Shown: positions 16,891-26,408, numbered from the stretch's first letter. The stretch is DNA of 64,000 nucleotides from Lutibacter sp. (GCF_016342705.1 NZ_JAEINV010000003.1:124001-188000), one strand, 5' to 3'. Notes: a model not told the origin generated them from the sequence alone. Translations and numbers: made by a program.

Positions 16891-18252
16891 TTAATTCCAA
16901 TCAATTTTTATAGAGGCGTACATTATTATAGATAATATTATAAACAATCCTAAACTTCCAACTAGTAGTGCATAATTTTCCAATTGTATAATTACATATA
17001 TAAATGTGTACAATGCTAAAAGTGATAAACCTATAAATATTGGAAATTTGAAATTTTTTAAAATTGATTTTGAGTACAGCGTTATTAAACCAATAACAGA
17101 ACTTCCGGCAATTAAATATGCTTTTAAAAAATTACTATGTTCTGAAATTGATATTAATAAGGTATAAAACATTGTTAGCGCCAAACCAATCATTAAATAT
17201 TGAAACGGATGAATGTTTATTTTGCTAATAGATTGTATTAAAAAGAAAATTAAAAAAGTTAGTGAAATTACTAAAAATCCGTATTTGGCAGAACGTTCAC
17301 TTTTTTGATATTCATCTACCGGAATCATAAAGTTTACACCAAAGGCAAATTCGTTTAAATTTGGTAATGCAGTGTAATATTCTTGCTGAAAAGGTCTGTT
17401 AATATGTAAAACTTTCCATTTGGCATTAAAGCCGTTTTCAGATATTTTATCCGGATTTAAAGGTAAAAAATTGCCTATAAAATTGGCTGTTTTCCAGTTA
17501 GATTTTATGTTTAAATCTGTTTCTTTACCAATTGGAATAATACTTATTTGTTTACTTCCACTAATATTTAATTTTAAGGAAAACGGATTAGTTGTTAGTT
17601 TTTGAAGGGCTTCTTTAGTTAAATGGTTGGTTTCTAAATTATTTAATATAATATTGTCTTTAAGTTTATTATAAACTTCTTCGTATTTTGGAAAAAAAGG
17701 TGATGAATTATTGTCAAAATTTATTTCAACCTGATTATTTATTCCTTTTAAGTTAGATGTTTTTATTAATATAATTGATTTGTCCCAAAGTATATTTTCA
17801 TCATTTATATCAATAGAGGAAAAATTTGGTTTATCAAAATTTCCCGTTATGGCAATTTCACTTTTATAAACGGAAGTTTTATAAATCCCACGTTTTTTTT
17901 CTTCAGGATTTATAGTTGCCTTCATATCTAATTTTTCAGGAAAAAAGTAGGCATAGTTTATAGATTCTATTTTTTCTGTTCGGTTTTCTCTAGAATTTGC
18001 CGCTGTTATAATTTTTTCTGAATACGTTTTATAGGGTATTTTTAAAATTGGCCCATAAAGTAAAACTTCATTTCCCCATTTTTCGTTAATTTCATTTACA
18101 ACAGATTCTTGCCTAATTGCACGTTCATTTATTAAATTTACTATAAATGATAAAGGTATTAATAGTACAATTATTAATATTCCAATCATAAGCATTCTTG
18201 CTGTTAATGATGTTTTTAACCAATTTCCGAATTTGTTTTGTTGTTTTTCCAT
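16891..18252 (-). CDS. creD: Inner-membrane protein CreD
   Basis: A 453-residue membrane protein of the CreD/Cet family. One helix lies at about 18-40, then a large extracytoplasmic beta domain (about 45-310) with LYGPILKIPY and FGVNFMIPVDEYQKSERSAKYG, then five C-terminal helices (about 325-450) with HPFQYLMIGLALTMFYTLL. These match E. coli CreD in length and layout. CreD protects the envelope against stress such as colicin E2 in enterobacteria; the role in Bacteroidota is not established. A winged-helix regulator and another membrane protein precede it on the same strand, and an ACTTTG palindrome lies 18 bases before its ATG. Confidence 0.9.
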   Translation of the reverse strand: MEKQQNKFGNWLKTSLTARMLMIGILIIVLLIPLSFIVNLINERAIRQESVVNEINEKWGNEVLLYGPILKIPYKTYSEKIITAANSRENRTEKIESINYAYFFPEKLDMKATINPEEKKRGIYKTSVYKSEIAITGNFDKPNFSSIDINDENILWDKSIILIKTSNLKGINNQVEINFDNNSSPFFPKYEEVYNKLKDNIILNNLETNHLTKEALQKLTTNPFSLKLNISGSKQISIIPIGKETDLNIKSNWKTANFIGNFLPLNPDKISENGFNAKWKVLHINRPFQQEYYTALPNLNEFAFGVNFMIPVDEYQKSERSAKYGFLVISLTFLIFFLIQSISKINIHPFQYLMIGLALTMFYTLLISISEHSNFLKAYLIAGSSVIGLITLYSKSILKNFKFPIFIGLSLLALYTFIYVIIQLENYALLVGSLGLFIILSIIMYASIKIDWN

Positions 18253-18270
18253 TGTTTAATAATTAAAAGA

Positions 18271-18287
18271 ACTTTGTAAAACAAAGT
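18271..18287 (-). promoter_or_regulatory. Operator-like palindrome before creD
   Basis: ACTTTG (18271-18276) and CAAAGT (18282-18287) form a perfect inverted repeat with a 5-base centre. The same 17-bp pattern, and nearly the same flanks, occur at 19232-19248 before the membrane protein gene. The likely binder is the winged-helix protein encoded between them. Confidence 0.6.
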
Positions 18288-18303
18288 AAGTGAATAAAAA
18301 ATT

Positions 18304-18600
18304 TTAGTTGTTATTTATTAATTTTTCTAAAGCGTTAATATGTTTTTGAAATTCAAGTTTACCTAATTTAGTAACACTATAGGTGGTATTCGGTTTTTTT
18401 CCAATAAATTGCTTTTCAACCTTAATATAATTAACTTTTTCTAAGCCTTTAATATGGCTAGCTAAATTGCCATCAGTAACACCTAAAATTTCTTTTAGTG
18501 TATTAAAATCTACAGTTTCATTTACCATAAGAGCCGACATAATTCCTAGCCGAACTCTATGATCAAAAACTTTATTAATATGTTTAAGTATATCTTTCAA
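18304..18600 (-). CDS. Winged-helix transcriptional regulator (MarR-like, HTH_34)
   Basis: A 98-residue DNA-binding protein. Residues about 13-80 form a winged helix: FDHRVRLGIMSALM, then the recognition region LKEILGVTDGNLASHIKGLE, then a wing with KKPNTTYSVTKLG. This is the HTH_34-type domain frequent beside membrane-protein genes in Bacteroidota. No ligand domain is present, so it is probably a small dimeric repressor. It starts 3 bases after the upstream membrane protein stop and precedes creD, and the two ACTTTG palindromes in this locus are natural operators for it (inference). Confidence 0.85.
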   Translation of the reverse strand: MKDILKHINKVFDHRVRLGIMSALMVNETVDFNTLKEILGVTDGNLASHIKGLEKVNYIKVEKQFIGKKPNTTYSVTKLGKLEFQKHINALEKLINNN

Positions 18601-18603
18601 TGC

Positions 18604-19224
18604 TTATTTTTTATCATATTTATTATATAAAACAATACCATATATAATATGTAGAACTCCAAAACCAAATCCCCAAAAATAAAGTCCATATCCAATAAAC
18701 TGCGTTGAAATTAGTCCAATTAAAATATTCAGCACGCCTAAATACCGGATATCACCCAACGTGTATTTACTTGCATTTACACAAGCTAAACCGTAAAAAA
18801 TGAGTGTTGTTGGAGCAATTAAACCAATTAAACCAAATTGGTACAATATTATTGAAAACGCACCACCCGTAAAAAGCGGAATTGAAAAATTTATTAAAAG
18901 ACGTTTAGAAGTAGCATCCCATAATTTTTCGCCACTTTTTTTTGCTTTTTTTGAAGAAAGAATAAATGCTGAAATTACAGACAATGCTAAAACTAATAAA
19001 GCAATACTTATTAAAATATACTCTAAATACGAAATTGGAATTACCGAAACTGGGCTATCTGCAATTTGGTAATTTGAAATTATATAATTTGCGGCAATTG
19101 CTCCAGCTAAAGCATAAATTCCTGCAAGTATTCCAGAAAGGCCACTTAATGAGATAAATCGAGATGATTTATTCATGATTGATTTAATTTCTAAGATGTC
19201 TTTTAAATAGTCTTTATCTTTCAT
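18604..19224 (-). CDS. Membrane protein of the creD locus
   Basis: A 206-residue protein with a soluble N-terminus (MKDKDYLKDILEIKSIM) and about six hydrophobic helices between about 25 and 195. I place the start at the ATG at 19224; the longer frame opens with TTG at 19245 inside the palindrome. I do not recognise a named family; similar proteins sit beside HTH_34 regulators in Flavobacteriaceae. It is first in a three-gene run (this gene, regulator, creD), and its ATG lies 7 bases after an operator-like repeat that overlaps the predicted -7 element, so it is probably autoregulated. Confidence 0.7.
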   Translation of the reverse strand: MKDKDYLKDILEIKSIMNKSSRFISLSGLSGILAGIYALAGAIAANYIISNYQIADSPVSVIPISYLEYILISIALLVLALSVISAFILSSKKAKKSGEKLWDATSKRLLINFSIPLFTGGAFSIILYQFGLIGLIAPTTLIFYGLACVNASKYTLGDIRYLGVLNILIGLISTQFIGYGLYFWGFGFGVLHIIYGIVLYNKYDKK

Positions 19225-19230
19225 AAAAAG

Positions 19231-19249
19231 TACTTTGAAAAACAAAGTA
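19231..19249 (-). promoter_or_regulatory. Operator-like palindrome overlapping a -7 element
   Basis: TACTTTG (19231-19237) and CAAAGTA (19243-19249) are inverted around five bases. Read on the minus strand, TTACTTTG approximates TAnnTTTG, and a TTTG lies about 20 bases upstream, so the palindrome would cover the promoter core of the regulator operon. Confidence 0.6.
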
Positions 19250-19395
19250 AATAATAATATTTGAATATAGCAAATTAATTTTTCAACTTTTCAACAATAA
19301 AATGTTATTAACTAATCTCATAAAAAGACTATTTGGGTTTAAATATTCAATATTTTTAAGAATTCAAAAATCAAACAAAAAAATATACGAGAAAA

Positions 19396-21945
19396 ATGAC
19401 AGAAGAATTAGTGTTCCCGAAAATTTACACTTATAATGAGGTGTTAGAGAAAGCTTTAGCTTATTTTAATAATGATGAGTTAGCCGCCACTACTTGGATA
19501 AATAAATATGCAATGAAAAACAAAAAAGGTGATTTGCTAGAAGCTTCACCCGTTGAAATGCATACTAGAATGGCAAAGGAATTTGCAAGAATAGAAAAGA
19601 ATTATAAAGAAAGCGAAACCAATTCAGAAGGTTTATCTGAATATGGAAAAAATCGTAAATTTTTGTCGGAAACAGCAATTTTTGAATTATTCGATAAGTT
19701 TAAATATGTAATTCCTCAAGGAAGTGTCATGTCTTCTTTAGGAAATACAAATGTAATAGCTTCATTATCAAATTGTGTAGTTGTACCACCAGTTTTTGAT
19801 TCTTATGGAGGTATTTTTTACACAGATCAACAATTGGCACAATTATTTAAAAGACGTTGTGGAGTAGGAGTAGATTTATCTAATTTAAGACCAAACGGAG
19901 CGCAAGTATCAAATTCAGCTGGAACTACAACGGGAGCAGTTTCATTTATGAATCGTTTTTCAAATACAACACGTGAAGTTGCTCAAAATGGAAGAAGAGG
20001 TGCGTTAATGTTAACTATGGATATTGCACATCCAGACGTGGAAGATTTTATAACCATTAAACAAGATTTATCAAAAGTAACAGGAGCAAATATTTCATTG
20101 CGTTTGTCTGATGAGTTTATGATGGCTGTAGTAAATGATGATGATTTTACATTACGTTGGCCAATTGAAAGCAAAACTCCAACGTATAAAAAAGTAGTAA
20201 AGGCAAAAGATTTGTGGAATACAATTATTAAATGTGCCCATAATACTGCTGAGCCTGGATTAATTTTTTGGGATCGTCAACATTATTATTCAACTTCATC
20301 TATTTATCCAGGATTTAAGAATAGTTCTACAAATCCTTGTTCAGAAATTGCAATGCAAGGAGGAGATAGTTGTCGTTTAATTGCTGTTAATTTATATAGT
20401 TTTGTTGATAATCCATTTTCAGATAAAGCAACATTCGATTTTGATAAGTTTTACAAGGTAGTATATGAAACTCAACGTTTAATGGACGATTTGGTAGATT
20501 TAGAATTAGAGGCAGTTGATAAAATTTTCAACAAAATAATGCACGATAAAGAGCCAAATAATATTAAACAAGTTGAAATTGATACTTGGAAATTGTTATA
20601 CAAAACGGGTAAAAAAGGAAGAAGAACAGGTTTAGGATTTACTGCATTAGCAGATGCTATGGCTGCATTAGGTAAAAAGTTTGATACGGATGAAGCAATT
20701 GCCATGGTTGATGAAATTATGAAAACCAAGTTACGCGGGGAATTTGATAGTAGTATTGATATGGCTATCACTCGTGGGAAATTTGAAATTTTTAGCCCTG
20801 AAATTGAAAACTTCTCTGAATTTATTCAAATGGTTCAAAAAGAGTTCCCTGATTTGTATGAGAGAATGATGAAATATGGAAGAAGAAATATATCAATTAG
20901 TACCGTTGCACCAACAGGAAGTTTAAGTATGTTGGCACAAACCTCTTCAGGAATTGAACCAGTTTTCTTATTGTCGTATAAACGAAGAAGAAAAGTAAAT
21001 CAAGATGATGCAAATGCTAAAATTGCATATGTGGATGATATGGGTGATGCTTTTGAAGAATTTGAAGTGTATCATCCAAAATTAAAACAGTGGATGGAAG
21101 TTACAGGAGAAACTGATATTAAAAAAAGTCCATACGCTGGTGCAACAGCTCCAGAAATTGATTGGTTAAAAAGAATTGAAATGCAGGCATTAGTTCAAAA
21201 ATACACAACGCATTCAATTAGTTCAACAATTAATTTAGCGGCAGATGTTCCTGTAGAAAATGTGGGTGATATTTATATTGAATCTTGGAAAAAAGGACTG
21301 AAAGGAATTACTGTTTATAGAGATGGATCAAGAAGCGGAATTTTAGTAGCGAGCGATGCGAAAAAAGAGAAAAAAAACAACGAATGTTTTGCAGAAACTA
21401 TCTTTCCAAAAAGGCCAAAAAGAATTGAAGCAAAAGTAGTTCGTTTTCAAAATGATTATGATAAATGGGTGGCTGTTGTAGGTTTAATAAATAACAGACC
21501 CTATGAAATTTTTACAGGTAAGTTAGAAGATGCATTTTTATTACCTACTTGGTTAGAGCAAGGTTGGGTAATTAAAAATAAAGATGATAAAGGAGCTACT
21601 CGTTACGATTTTCAATTTGAAGATAAACAAGGTTATAAAGTTACTTTAGAAGGATTATCGCGTACATTTGATAAAGAATATTGGAATTATGCTAAATTAA
21701 TTTCTGGTGTTTTACGTCACGGAATGCCTATACAATATGTAGTAGATTTAGTAAATAATTTAAATATGTACGATGAAAATATAAATACATGGAAAAATGG
21801 TATTGCACGTACACTAAAACAATTTGTAGAAGACGGTACAGTAGCTGCAGATAAAAAATGTCCAGAATGTGGAGATCCTGAAGGGTTAATTTATGAAGAA
21901 GGTTGTTTAAAATGTAAAAATTGCGGACAAACTAAATGTGGATAA
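19396..21945 (+). CDS. nrdJ: Adenosylcobalamin-dependent (class II) ribonucleotide reductase
   Basis: An 849-residue NrdJ-type enzyme that reduces ribonucleotides to deoxyribonucleotides with B12. Visible are the first redox Cys in SNCVVVPP (about 127), GVGVDLSNLRP (about 157), the active-site NPCSE (about 313), PTGSLSMLAQTSSGIEP (about 505) and a C-terminal zinc-ribbon-like tail with CPEC and CKNCG ending in KCG, which carries the re-reducing cysteines. Length and order fit the TIGR02504 family. No cobalamin riboswitch is visible in the 170 bases upstream. The gene stands alone, closed by a strong hairpin shared with the PepSY gene. Confidence 0.95.
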   Translation: MTEELVFPKIYTYNEVLEKALAYFNNDELAATTWINKYAMKNKKGDLLEASPVEMHTRMAKEFARIEKNYKESETNSEGLSEYGKNRKFLSETAIFELFDKFKYVIPQGSVMSSLGNTNVIASLSNCVVVPPVFDSYGGIFYTDQQLAQLFKRRCGVGVDLSNLRPNGAQVSNSAGTTTGAVSFMNRFSNTTREVAQNGRRGALMLTMDIAHPDVEDFITIKQDLSKVTGANISLRLSDEFMMAVVNDDDFTLRWPIESKTPTYKKVVKAKDLWNTIIKCAHNTAEPGLIFWDRQHYYSTSSIYPGFKNSSTNPCSEIAMQGGDSCRLIAVNLYSFVDNPFSDKATFDFDKFYKVVYETQRLMDDLVDLELEAVDKIFNKIMHDKEPNNIKQVEIDTWKLLYKTGKKGRRTGLGFTALADAMAALGKKFDTDEAIAMVDEIMKTKLRGEFDSSIDMAITRGKFEIFSPEIENFSEFIQMVQKEFPDLYERMMKYGRRNISISTVAPTGSLSMLAQTSSGIEPVFLLSYKRRRKVNQDDANAKIAYVDDMGDAFEEFEVYHPKLKQWMEVTGETDIKKSPYAGATAPEIDWLKRIEMQALVQKYTTHSISSTINLAADVPVENVGDIYIESWKKGLKGITVYRDGSRSGILVASDAKKEKKNNECFAETIFPKRPKRIEAKVVRFQNDYDKWVAVVGLINNRPYEIFTGKLEDAFLLPTWLEQGWVIKNKDDKGATRYDFQFEDKQGYKVTLEGLSRTFDKEYWNYAKLISGVLRHGMPIQYVVDLVNNLNMYDENINTWKNGIARTLKQFVEDGTVAADKKCPECGDPEGLIYEEGCLKCKNCGQTKCG

Positions 21946-21970
21946 AAACTATTAATAGGTAAACAATAAA

Positions 21971-22004
21971 AAACACTGGTAAAATTTAATTTTTTACCAG
22001 TGTT
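21971..22004. terminator. Bidirectional intrinsic terminator
   Basis: AAACACTGGTAAAA (21971-21984) pairs with TTTTACCAGTGTTT (21991-22004), with a T-run after it and an A-run before it. It closes nrdJ on the plus strand and overlaps the 3' end of the convergent PepSY gene. Confidence 0.85.
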
Positions 22005-23158
22005 TTTTTATAATCAATTTTATTTTTTCTTTTCCTTCCAATCCATATTAAAAATCCTGTTAGTGGCAAAGAGGCACATATTAAACTAGCTATAAAAGCA
22101 ATAATTTTACCTGGCATTCCTAAAATAGCCCCAACATGAATGTCATAATTTGCATTAATTATTTTTTCTCCAAAATTTTTATTTTTATGATTTCTTTCTT
22201 TTAATAATTTACCAGAATATTGATCAAATTGTAAACTGTGATTTACATAATATAATCCATCATATTGCTGTATGTAAACATTTATAATATCGGTGCTATC
22301 TTTTGCTTGTGTTATTCTAAATCCATTAGCTGTTAAGTATTTAGTTTTTGAAGTTTCTAATGCAAGTTTTAATGCAGTTTCTTTTGGACTTACAGTATAT
22401 GTTGATGTTGCTCTTGAAAAATCTGGTGGAGTAGTTGTGCCAGAACCAACCACGTAAACAATTGCCTGAAACCAAGAAAATGCCCAAACCAATCCTGTTA
22501 AAGCTATAATTATAGCCACTGAGCCAACATAAAAGCCTAAAATATTATGGAAATCATAATTTTTACGTTTCCATTTTGTTGTATTTTTCCATTGAAATGT
22601 TAATCGTTGTTTTCTTGATTTTTTATTTTTTGGCAACCATAAAATAAGTCCCGAAATTAGCATTAGTACAAAAATTATAGTACTATATCCAACAATTGGT
22701 TGACCATATTCCGTTTTTAATAATAAGCTCCAATGCAACATTTTTACAATATTAAAAAAGTCGAGCTCTTCATTATAAATATTTAGTATTTTACCTGTAT
22801 ATGGGTTTACATAAATAGATTTATAATATTCTAAATTTTCAAAATAGGTTATTGCATTTTCATTGCTTTTGTAGGCATAAAAAATGTAACTTTTTGTAGG
22901 ATTGTTATACACATTTACCCAAGATAACTGAAAAGTTGGTCCAAGTTGTTGTTGTGTGCTTTCCCAAAGTATATTTAAATCAAGTGGTTTTTCTTGCGAT
23001 TGAACATACATGTCATTTTTACGGAATGAATAGGTAAACTCATCACTAAAAACATAAATACAACCAGTAATAGCTATAATAAACACAATAAGCCCAGAGG
23101 TGAGTCCGAGCCATAAATGTATTTTTCTAATAAATTTTTTGAAGTTAATTTTTTTCAT
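21986..23158 (-). CDS. PepSY-associated transmembrane protein (iron-regulated type)
   Basis: A 390-residue membrane protein of the PepSY_TM family, often called iron-regulated or siderophore-linked (PiuB-like, possibly a ferric-siderophore reductase). Helices lie at about 14-36 (IHLWLGLTSGLIVFIIAITG), 150-172, 205-230 and 348-372. Extracytoplasmic PepSY-type segments sit between, with YVNPYTGKIL (about 115) and FDQYSGKLL (about 305). His residues in the helices (IHLWLGL, LHWSLL, DFHNILG, DIHVG) could bind haem. It is last of a run after the TonB receptor and DUF4198 genes, which fits iron import. Confidence 0.88.
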   Translation of the reverse strand: MKKINFKKFIRKIHLWLGLTSGLIVFIIAITGCIYVFSDEFTYSFRKNDMYVQSQEKPLDLNILWESTQQQLGPTFQLSWVNVYNNPTKSYIFYAYKSNENAITYFENLEYYKSIYVNPYTGKILNIYNEELDFFNIVKMLHWSLLLKTEYGQPIVGYSTIIFVLMLISGLILWLPKNKKSRKQRLTFQWKNTTKWKRKNYDFHNILGFYVGSVAIIIALTGLVWAFSWFQAIVYVVGSGTTTPPDFSRATSTYTVSPKETALKLALETSKTKYLTANGFRITQAKDSTDIINVYIQQYDGLYYVNHSLQFDQYSGKLLKERNHKNKNFGEKIINANYDIHVGAILGMPGKIIAFIASLICASLPLTGFLIWIGRKRKNKIDYKKTLVKN

Positions 23159-23163
23159 AAAAG

Positions 23164-23886
23164 TTATTTAGATGGAATGGTATAAGTAACACAATGCCAA
23201 ATAAATTGGTAGTTTTCATTATTATACTTGCCCGGAATTTCTTCTTTATAAGCAGTTTCTATTATATATTTAGTATTCCAAGGCAGTTTAAATGATACAT
23301 TACCATTTTCATCGGTTTGTAAAGTTTTAGACCATAAATCGGCTACAAAAATTTTTACTTCATTGTTTTGTAAAGGATTGTTTTTAAACAAAACTTTAAG
23401 TGTAATATTAGTGTTGTTTTCAGAAATATCTTTTATTGTAATTCCATTTTGGTTGTCTGCAGTTGTTTCAGAGTGTTTATTTCCAACAACTATTTTAGCA
23501 ACGGAATGATAGTGCGTTTTAAAAATTCCAAAATTGTATTGAGTATAATCAATTACATCTATAGCGTTATTGTTTAAATAAACAGTATATGTTCCATTAA
23601 GTTCAGGTTTAAAAGTTGCTTTGTAGTAAGTGTTTTCTGCTGTTGTTTTTAATTCAGTTTTGTTACCTAAAGGATCAGAAATCCATAAAGTAAAATTTTG
23701 AACTTTTAAAAAAGCATCACCTTTTACTTCTTCAACAACTCCATATGTATATTCTCCATAATGAACTCTAATTTCTTGCTCTTGATTTATTATTCCTATA
23801 GAATTTGTTTCTATCCATAAATAATGTGCAAAACTTGATGCTGAAACTAATAGAACGGCACTGATTGTTAGTAGTAATTTTTTCAT
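23164..23886 (-). CDS. DUF4198 periplasmic protein
   Basis: A 240-residue exported protein with signal peptide MKKLLLTISAVLLVSASSFA followed by HYLWIETN, the standard opening of DUF4198 proteins after cleavage, where the N-terminal His may bind metal. Two beta domains follow; the second (about 150-240) resembles an Ig-like domain found in NikM-type metal-uptake parts. It lies 5 bases before the PepSY gene and after the siderophore receptor, so a periplasmic role in metal or siderophore uptake is likely (inference). A strong hairpin separates it from the receptor gene, so expression of the two downstream genes may be lower or separate. Confidence 0.82.
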   Translation of the reverse strand: MKKLLLTISAVLLVSASSFAHYLWIETNSIGIINQEQEIRVHYGEYTYGVVEEVKGDAFLKVQNFTLWISDPLGNKTELKTTAENTYYKATFKPELNGTYTVYLNNNAIDVIDYTQYNFGIFKTHYHSVAKIVVGNKHSETTADNQNGITIKDISENNTNITLKVLFKNNPLQNNEVKIFVADLWSKTLQTDENGNVSFKLPWNTKYIIETAYKEEIPGKYNNENYQFIWHCVTYTIPSK

Positions 23887-23907
23887 ATTGTATAATGTTA
23901 AATTTTA

Positions 23908-23941
23908 AAAAGGCTCTTGTAAAATTCTACAAGAGCCTTTT
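23908..23941 (-). terminator. Intrinsic terminator between the receptor and DUF4198 genes
   Basis: AAAAGGCTCTTGTA (23908-23921) pairs perfectly with TACAAGAGCCTTTT (23928-23941), loop of six bases, followed on the minus strand by TTTTTAAAATT. It lies just after the receptor stop at 23968, so it should end or attenuate the receptor transcript before DUF4198. Confidence 0.85.
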
Positions 23942-23967
23942 ATTCAAAAAAACTCAAATATTAAAGG

Positions 23968-26340
23968 TTAAAAGTTGTAAGTTAAATTTGCTGAAATACT
24001 CCTTGTTTTTTGAGGTGTAACAGTAGACCAACCAGTAAAATATTTTTTATTTGTAATATTGTCAAGTTTTAAAATAATTTTAAATGTGTCCTCAGAATAA
24101 GATAAGGAACCATTTAAAATTGTATACTCTGGTAATGTAAATGAACCTGTTGTTTCTCTATTTAAGGTGTTAAATTCACTAGCATAGTTTCCTCCTAATC
24201 CAACCCCAAATCCTTCTAAAGTTCCAGATTGAATGGTGTAACTTGTCCAAAAGTTTATTAATTTTTCTGGTCCAGCTTCTTCAGGTCTCAATCCTAAATA
24301 TCCTGCGTCTTCTGTTTCTTTTAAAACTTCACTTTTATTATGGCTAAATCCAGCAATTAAATTCCACCCATGTATTGGAGTTGCAATTAGACTTAATTCA
24401 ATTCCGTTACTTTCCACTTCACCACCTTGAATTGAATTGTTTATATTCGTTGGATCTGTCATTAATTTATTTGACACATTTATATTATAGTAATTAGCTG
24501 TTACATTTAATTTGTTATCAATTAAATTGGTTTTAATTCCCAATTCCCATTGATTTGCTTTTTCTGGATCAAAAGTTTTTATTCTTGGATTTGAGCCATC
24601 TGCATCAGACACTTGCGTTGGCGAAACATTTGAAAATCCATTCATATAATTTGCAAATACAGATATTTTATCTATTATTGGTTGATAAACTAACCCTAAT
24701 TTTGGTGAAAATGCCGTTTGGTCGTCATCGTCATTATTTTTATCACCTTCAAATTTATCAACTCTAACACTTGCCATTGCAGATAGTTTTGGAGTAATAT
24801 TTAATACGTCTGAAAAGTAAACGCTAAATATTTCTTGTTCGGCATTTGAATTACTAACAGATGTTGCAGCCAAAGCATTATCAACAGCGGCCTGTGAAAG
24901 CGTTGAAGTTGTAGTACTGTTATTTATTGATACAGATCCTATAGCTACCCATCCTAAGCCATTGTTATTTAGGTTACTATTAAAATAATCAAGTCCTACT
25001 ACAAGTCTGTTTCTTAACTTTCCAATTGTAAAATCTCCAATAAAATTTTGCTGTATGTCCGTTGTTCTTGTTTCACTATTAGCTTTAGAAATATATTGAG
25101 CAAAGGTATCACCATCACTTAAATCCCATAGATAAGAATAATACCCATCAGTTTTAGCGGTTCCAGAAGATAGTACTGTTTGAGATGTCCAATTTTCAGA
25201 TAGTTTAATAAAAGCTTGCGCTTGTAAATTAAATGTTGGATTTTTAACTGTTAAGTTATTGCTTGTAAATGAATTATGATAGTTTTTTTCAAAAACATCT
25301 ATGGAGTTATACGTTAAAGGTGCGTATCTGTTTAAAAAAAGCATTGGCGCATTTGCACTTTCTTTGTTGAGAATTTCGGTATTTATTAAAAACGTTAATT
25401 TGTCATTTGCTTTTAATTTTAGCGAAGGAGCTATGTAAAAAGATTTGTTGAAACCAGCATCTTGAAAACTATTTTCTGAATGATAAGCTGTATTAATTCT
25501 TAAAAAAGAGGCATTGTTTTTTCCAATAGGTGTATTTATGTCTGCTGTAATTCTATGGAGTCCATTTGAGCCATTTGTGTTTGATAATTCTCCGCCAAAC
25601 TCTTCGTAAGGTTGTTTGGTAACAACATTAATTAAACCTCCATAAGAAATTAAACTGCTGCCGTATAATGTTCCCGAAGGGCCTTTAATTACTTCAATTC
25701 TTTCAATATTACTTGGATCTAATCCACCATTGTTTAAACCTGGTAAACCATTGGTAATTGAGGGTTGTACTGAAAAACCTCGCAATGAATAATACTCGGC
25801 ACCATCACCTCCTCGTCCGGTAGATTCCCATAAACGTGCTACGCCAGTTGCATTTTTTATAGCATCATTAATATTAGTAACTACTTGTTCTTTTAAAATT
25901 TCATTTGAAATTGAATTATAAACTTGGGGATTTTCTATGTTTTTTAGTGGTAGTTTGGAAACAAAAATCCCTTCACTTTTTATAATTTTATTAATTCCGT
26001 TACTTTCAATAACAATTTCATTTAATTGCTCTTCGCCTTCTATTAGAACAATTGGTTGTAAATTTACGTTGTGGTTATTAGTTATTTTAACGGATATTGT
26101 TTTGCTTGTATAGCCTACATAGGAAGCTTTTAATTCATAAGTTCCTACTAAAAGTCCTTTAATTTCAAATTCTCCTAAATTGTTGGTAATTGTACCTTTA
26201 GTTGTTGATAAAATTTGAATGTTAACACCAGATAAAGGTGTATTTTGAATTGAAACTACATTTCCTTTAAGGCTTTCATTTTGTGCGTTTACTATTACAA
26301 TAGTTAGAAGTATTGTAATAATCGTAAAATATTTTTTCAT
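23968..26340 (-). CDS. TonB-dependent siderophore receptor
   Basis: A 790-residue outer-membrane receptor. After a signal peptide (VNAQ, about 20) comes a carboxypeptidase-regulatory-like beta domain (about 22-105, LKGNVVSIQNTPLSGVNIQI), then the plug (about 130-245) with ATGVARLWESTGRGG, SLRGFSVQPSITNGLPG and IERIEVIKGPSGTLYG, then a barrel closing with ARSISANLTYNF-like strand. The SLRGF and IKGPSG motifs mark the siderophore-receptor branch. It imports a ferric siderophore with TonB energy. The AraC-type gene lies divergent, with a paired direct repeat placed just upstream of the receptor promoter, which suggests activation by that protein. Confidence 0.92.
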   Translation of the reverse strand: MKKYFTIITILLTIVIVNAQNESLKGNVVSIQNTPLSGVNIQILSTTKGTITNNLGEFEIKGLLVGTYELKASYVGYTSKTISVKITNNHNVNLQPIVLIEGEEQLNEIVIESNGINKIIKSEGIFVSKLPLKNIENPQVYNSISNEILKEQVVTNINDAIKNATGVARLWESTGRGGDGAEYYSLRGFSVQPSITNGLPGLNNGGLDPSNIERIEVIKGPSGTLYGSSLISYGGLINVVTKQPYEEFGGELSNTNGSNGLHRITADINTPIGKNNASFLRINTAYHSENSFQDAGFNKSFYIAPSLKLKANDKLTFLINTEILNKESANAPMLFLNRYAPLTYNSIDVFEKNYHNSFTSNNLTVKNPTFNLQAQAFIKLSENWTSQTVLSSGTAKTDGYYSYLWDLSDGDTFAQYISKANSETRTTDIQQNFIGDFTIGKLRNRLVVGLDYFNSNLNNNGLGWVAIGSVSINNSTTTSTLSQAAVDNALAATSVSNSNAEQEIFSVYFSDVLNITPKLSAMASVRVDKFEGDKNNDDDDQTAFSPKLGLVYQPIIDKISVFANYMNGFSNVSPTQVSDADGSNPRIKTFDPEKANQWELGIKTNLIDNKLNVTANYYNINVSNKLMTDPTNINNSIQGGEVESNGIELSLIATPIHGWNLIAGFSHNKSEVLKETEDAGYLGLRPEEAGPEKLINFWTSYTIQSGTLEGFGVGLGGNYASEFNTLNRETTGSFTLPEYTILNGSLSYSEDTFKIILKLDNITNKKYFTGWSTVTPQKTRSISANLTYNF

Positions 26341-26381
26341 GATTTGTTTGTTATTTTAATTTAGTCTAAATAAATTTACCG

Positions 26382-26389
26382 CAAAAATA
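26382..26389 (-). promoter_or_regulatory. -7 element of the siderophore receptor promoter
   Basis: The minus strand reads TATTTTTG, a full TAnnTTTG match about 42 bases before the receptor ATG. The usual TTG box is short-spaced, which is common for activator-dependent promoters. Confidence 0.55.
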
Positions 26390-26408
26390 GAAGAGATATT
26401 TAATCAAT

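Noticed and set aside
19225-19395. Cobalamin riboswitch upstream of nrdJ
   Set aside because: A B12 enzyme invites one, but the region is too AT-rich and lacks the conserved B12-box bases.
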